55,269 nt of DNA from positions 1 through 55,269 of the forward strand of contig JAUZOE010000025.1 of the NCBI GenBank assembly GCA_030706605.1, written 5' to 3'. Both the position numbers and the translations under genes were made by a program. Below are positions 55,130-55,269 of the stretch, in pieces. The stretch is from Bacteroidota bacterium (GTDB lineage Bacteria > Bacteroidota > Bacteroidia > Chitinophagales > Chitinophagaceae). The notes below the pieces were generated by a model. The model saw only the letters and a list, made by a program, of their open reading frames with translations, did no database searches and was not told the DNA's origin. How positions within the stretch are numbered: the stretch's first letter is position 1; the number at the start of each line of letters is the position of its first letter.

Positions 55130-55269
55130 TGTCTCGTCCTAAAATAAGTTTACACTTTTTGGTTAATAATCCTGCTATAAAAGTACACTTAAAGGTTAAT
55201 ACTAAAATAGCTTTACATTTGATTTGAAGATAAAAACATAAGCAGGCTCTGCTGAGGAGCAACCTGCCA
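55130..55269 (+). mobile_element. Possible left end of an insertion sequence running off the window
   Basis: TGTCTCGTCC at 55130 begins a stretch with two 18-base direct repeats, TACACTTNNNGGTTAATA, at 55151-55168 and 55184-55201, spaced 33 bp. IS21-type elements begin with TGT and carry such multiple transposase-binding repeats near their ends. No transposase is inside the window, so this is a tentative call. Confidence 0.3.

Noticed and set aside
1-55269. Recoding of TGA in this genome
   Set aside because: TGA ends several intact genes, for example nuoJ at 19188-19190 and the 43861-45498 kinase, so the TGA at 28729 is local.
1-55269. tRNA, rRNA or CRISPR array
   Set aside because: No cloverleaf-like TTCGA-containing segments in spacers and no regularly spaced short repeats were found; the 63-bp repeats are coding.

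Overview
The window is chromosomal DNA from a Bacteroidota bacterium, most likely family Chitinophagaceae or a close relative. The pointers are a SusC/SusD outer-membrane uptake pair, several secreted glycoside hydrolases (GH28, GH172, GH92, GH3), large multi-PAS histidine kinases with single-domain response regulators, AT-rich spacers with few Shine-Dalgarno sites, and promoters of the Bacteroidota type (TTTG, 19 bases, TAnnTTTG). The code is standard, since TGA ends several intact genes. No rRNA, tRNA or CRISPR array was seen.

Layout. (1) 1-11920, all minus strand, is a carbohydrate-use locus: GH172, GH28 polygalacturonase-like enzyme, aldose 1-epimerase, HAD sugar-phosphate mutase-like protein, SusC, SusD, a modular surface lipoprotein and, cut by the window edge, a GMC oxidoreductase. 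Its likely logic is to cut pectic or furanoside-containing glycans at the surface, import them through SusCD, then epimerise and isomerise the sugars. (2) 12569-13789 is a chromate transporter. (3) 14160-24807 is a complex I operon, nuoA-B-C-D-H-I-J-K-L-M-N, with no nuoE, F or G, plus a conserved-looking small protein. Four copies of a GC-rich inverted-repeat element lie in this operon, and two of them are translated as part of NuoB and NuoJ. (4) 25619-33650, plus strand, is a two-component cluster (kinase, receiver, REC-GAF-6xPAS kinase, receiver, REC-PAS kinase). The third gene has an in-frame TGA and the fourth a one-base frameshift. (5) 33962-41106 is a second glycan locus: a beta-helix protein, two convergent GH92 mannosidase-family enzymes and a DUF1080 protein; a pyridoxamine-phosphate-oxidase-like protein follows. 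(6) 42010-49708, minus strand, is a second two-component cluster of the same plan (9xPAS kinase, PAS kinase, receiver, REC-PAS kinase), so the two signalling clusters point toward each other across the GH92 locus. (7) 50663-52930 is a GH3 beta-glucosidase, followed by a 43-codon gene with structured leader and strong terminator, a Crp/Fnr regulator, and what may be the end of an insertion sequence at the right edge.

None of the response regulators has a DNA-binding output domain, so the signalling clusters probably act through phosphorelay or protein contacts, and no dedicated regulator sits beside SusCD. The best leads are the repeat elements inside nuo genes, the complex I without its NADH module, the broken genes of the plus-strand signalling cluster, a GH92 enzyme with Gln at the catalytic-acid position, and the small gene at 53510-53641.
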